This document shows positions 63,001-64,000 of a stretch of 64,000 nt of DNA, piece after piece (the stretch's first letter is position 1; every line of letters starts with the position of its first letter). The position numbers and the translations under genes were made by a program. The notes beneath the pieces were generated by a model, which worked only from the letters and a program-made list of their open reading frames with translations, searched no databases and was not told the DNA's origin. The DNA lies in the NCBI GenBank assembly GCA_964057225.1, contig OZ059900.1, positions 6,272,501 to 6,336,500 on the forward strand, read 5' to 3'. The stretch comes from Auanema rhodensis. Taxonomy: Eukaryota > Nematoda > Chromadorea > Rhabditida > Rhabditidae.

Positions 63001-64000
63001 TCTAAGATGTGAGATTAAACTCTACAATACTCAAAGATGATCAAACAATAAAGACGGTAATGTAGATTTCAAATTGATTGAAAAAATACAAAAAGTTACA
63101 AAAAAAGGTAAATTTTCAAAAACTTATAAGTAAAGATCTGTTAATTATTTTGAGATGAAATTCTCAAAATTGCAAGATGTGATATTAAACTCTACAATAC
63201 TCAAAGATGATCAAACAATAAAGACGGTAATGTAGATTTCAAATTGATTGAAAAAATACAAAATTTTACAAAAAAAGGTAAATTTTCAAAAACTTATAAG
63301 TAAAGAACTGTTAATTATTTTGAGATGAATATCTCAAAATTGCAAGATGTGATATTAAACTCTACAGTACTCAAAGATGATCAAACAATAAAGACGGTAA
63401 TGTAGATTTCAAATTGATTGAAAAAATACAAAATTTTACAAAAAAAGGTAAATTTTCAAAAACTTATAAGTAAAGAACTGTTAATTATTTTGAGATGAAA
63501 TTCTCAAAATTGCAAGATGTGATATTAAACTCTACAATACTCAAAGATGATCAAACAATAAAGACGGTAATGTAGATTTCAAATTGATTGAAAAAATACA
63601 AAATTTTACAAAAAAAGGTAAATTTTCAAAAACTTATAAGTAAAGAACTGTTCATTATTTTGAGATGAAATTCTCAAAATTCTAAGATGTGATATTAAAC
63701 TCTACAATACTCAAAGATGATCAAACAATAAAGACGGTAATGTAGATTTCAAATTGATTGAAAAAATACAAAATTTTACAAAAAAAGGTAAATTTTCAAA
63801 AACTTATAAGTAAAGAACTGTTCATTATTTCGAGAAGAAATTCACAAAATTCTAAGATGTGATATTAAACTCTACAATACTCAAAGATGATCAAACAATA
63901 AAGACGGTAATGTAGATTTCAAATTGATTGAAAAAATACAAAAAGTTACAAAAAAAGGTAAATTTTCAAAAACTTATAAGTAAAGAACTGTTCATTATTT
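60060..64000. repeat. 5-mer/4-mer higher-order repeats to window end
   Basis: AAAGATCTG occurs at 62282 and 63132 (850 bp). GTGAGATTAAAC occurs near 60630, 61310, 61480, 62160 and 63010 (680, 170, 680, 850). The array is cut by the window end. Confidence 0.75.

Larger units (their letters stand above)
37423..64000. repeat. 170-bp satellite DNA array, about 156 tandem copies
   Basis: Head-to-tail monomers of 170 bp, fixed by AAGTAAAGAACTG recurring at 37631, 37801, 37971, 38141 and onward. AT-rich, no long open frame. Most monomers contain the perfect palindrome ACTTATAAGT and the dyad TTTCAA-ATTGA-TTGAAA. A second dyad flanks GAAAT or GAAT (see findings). Sequence varies at a limited set of positions, and variants recur in blocks that define higher-order repeats. 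One monomer near 46945 is 169 bp, shifting the register by one. The array continues past the window. Size and organisation are like centromeric or pericentromeric satellites, but no functional evidence is in the sequence. Confidence 0.97.

Noticed and set aside
37423-64000. CRISPR-like array
   Set aside because: Monomers are contiguous with no unique spacers, and the genome is clearly eukaryotic; this is satellite DNA.

Overview
The window reads as a small, AT-rich animal genome. Genes are intron-dense, with most introns 40-60 nt, GT..AG ends and T-rich acceptors. Two genes are clear orthologues of animal signalling proteins (C3G/RAPGEF1 and a BAR-RhoGAP of the RICH/nadrin type). Very short introns, multi-exon genes and acceptors a few bases before start codons fit a nematode best, but no spliced leader or other lineage marker is visible, so the phylum is an inference. 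Nothing bacterial or plasmid-like is present.

Layout. 1-4640: two copies of a 2.9-kb unit, each with an internal 597-bp tandem duplication, carrying a decayed gene that shows the same frameshift and in-frame stops in both copies. 4927-5415: a 67-bp minisatellite. 5836-7912 (-): a 13-exon gene of about 505 aa with many S/T-P sites, possibly Bora-like. 8146-8318: a near-perfect AT-rich hairpin. 8651-9693 (-): a gene of repeated CxxC-x19/21-CxxC modules. 9884-10039 (+): a small Cys-containing ORF. 11543-11992 (-): a single-pass membrane protein of 117 aa. 12643-17384: a large inverted structure. Its outer arms (about 1.1 kb, apparently identical) each carry the 3' end of the C3G gene, and its spacer carries two diverged, mirror-image CxxC paralogues. 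17077-23949 (-): the full C3G/RAPGEF1 gene, 22 exons. 23950-30808: about 7 kb without a supportable gene. 30809-33471 (+): BAR-RhoGAP gene, 18 exons, 628 aa. 34190-36730: a long imperfect fold-back element with tRNA-like boxes. 37193-37412: a broken gene fragment. 37423-64000: an unbroken 170-bp satellite array (about 156 copies) with nested higher-order repeats, running off the window.

How parts relate. C3G is a Rap-GTPase exchange factor and the BAR-RhoGAP acts on Rho GTPases and membranes; both are small-GTPase regulators but lie on opposite strands about 7 kb apart, with no sign of co-regulation. The CxxC genes at 8.6-9.7, 14.0-14.4 and 15.5-15.9 kb share a Cys module and may be a local family. 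The satellite suggests that the right side is heterochromatin, perhaps near a centromere. All gene models were assembled by hand from splice sites and reading-frame continuity; no search was run.
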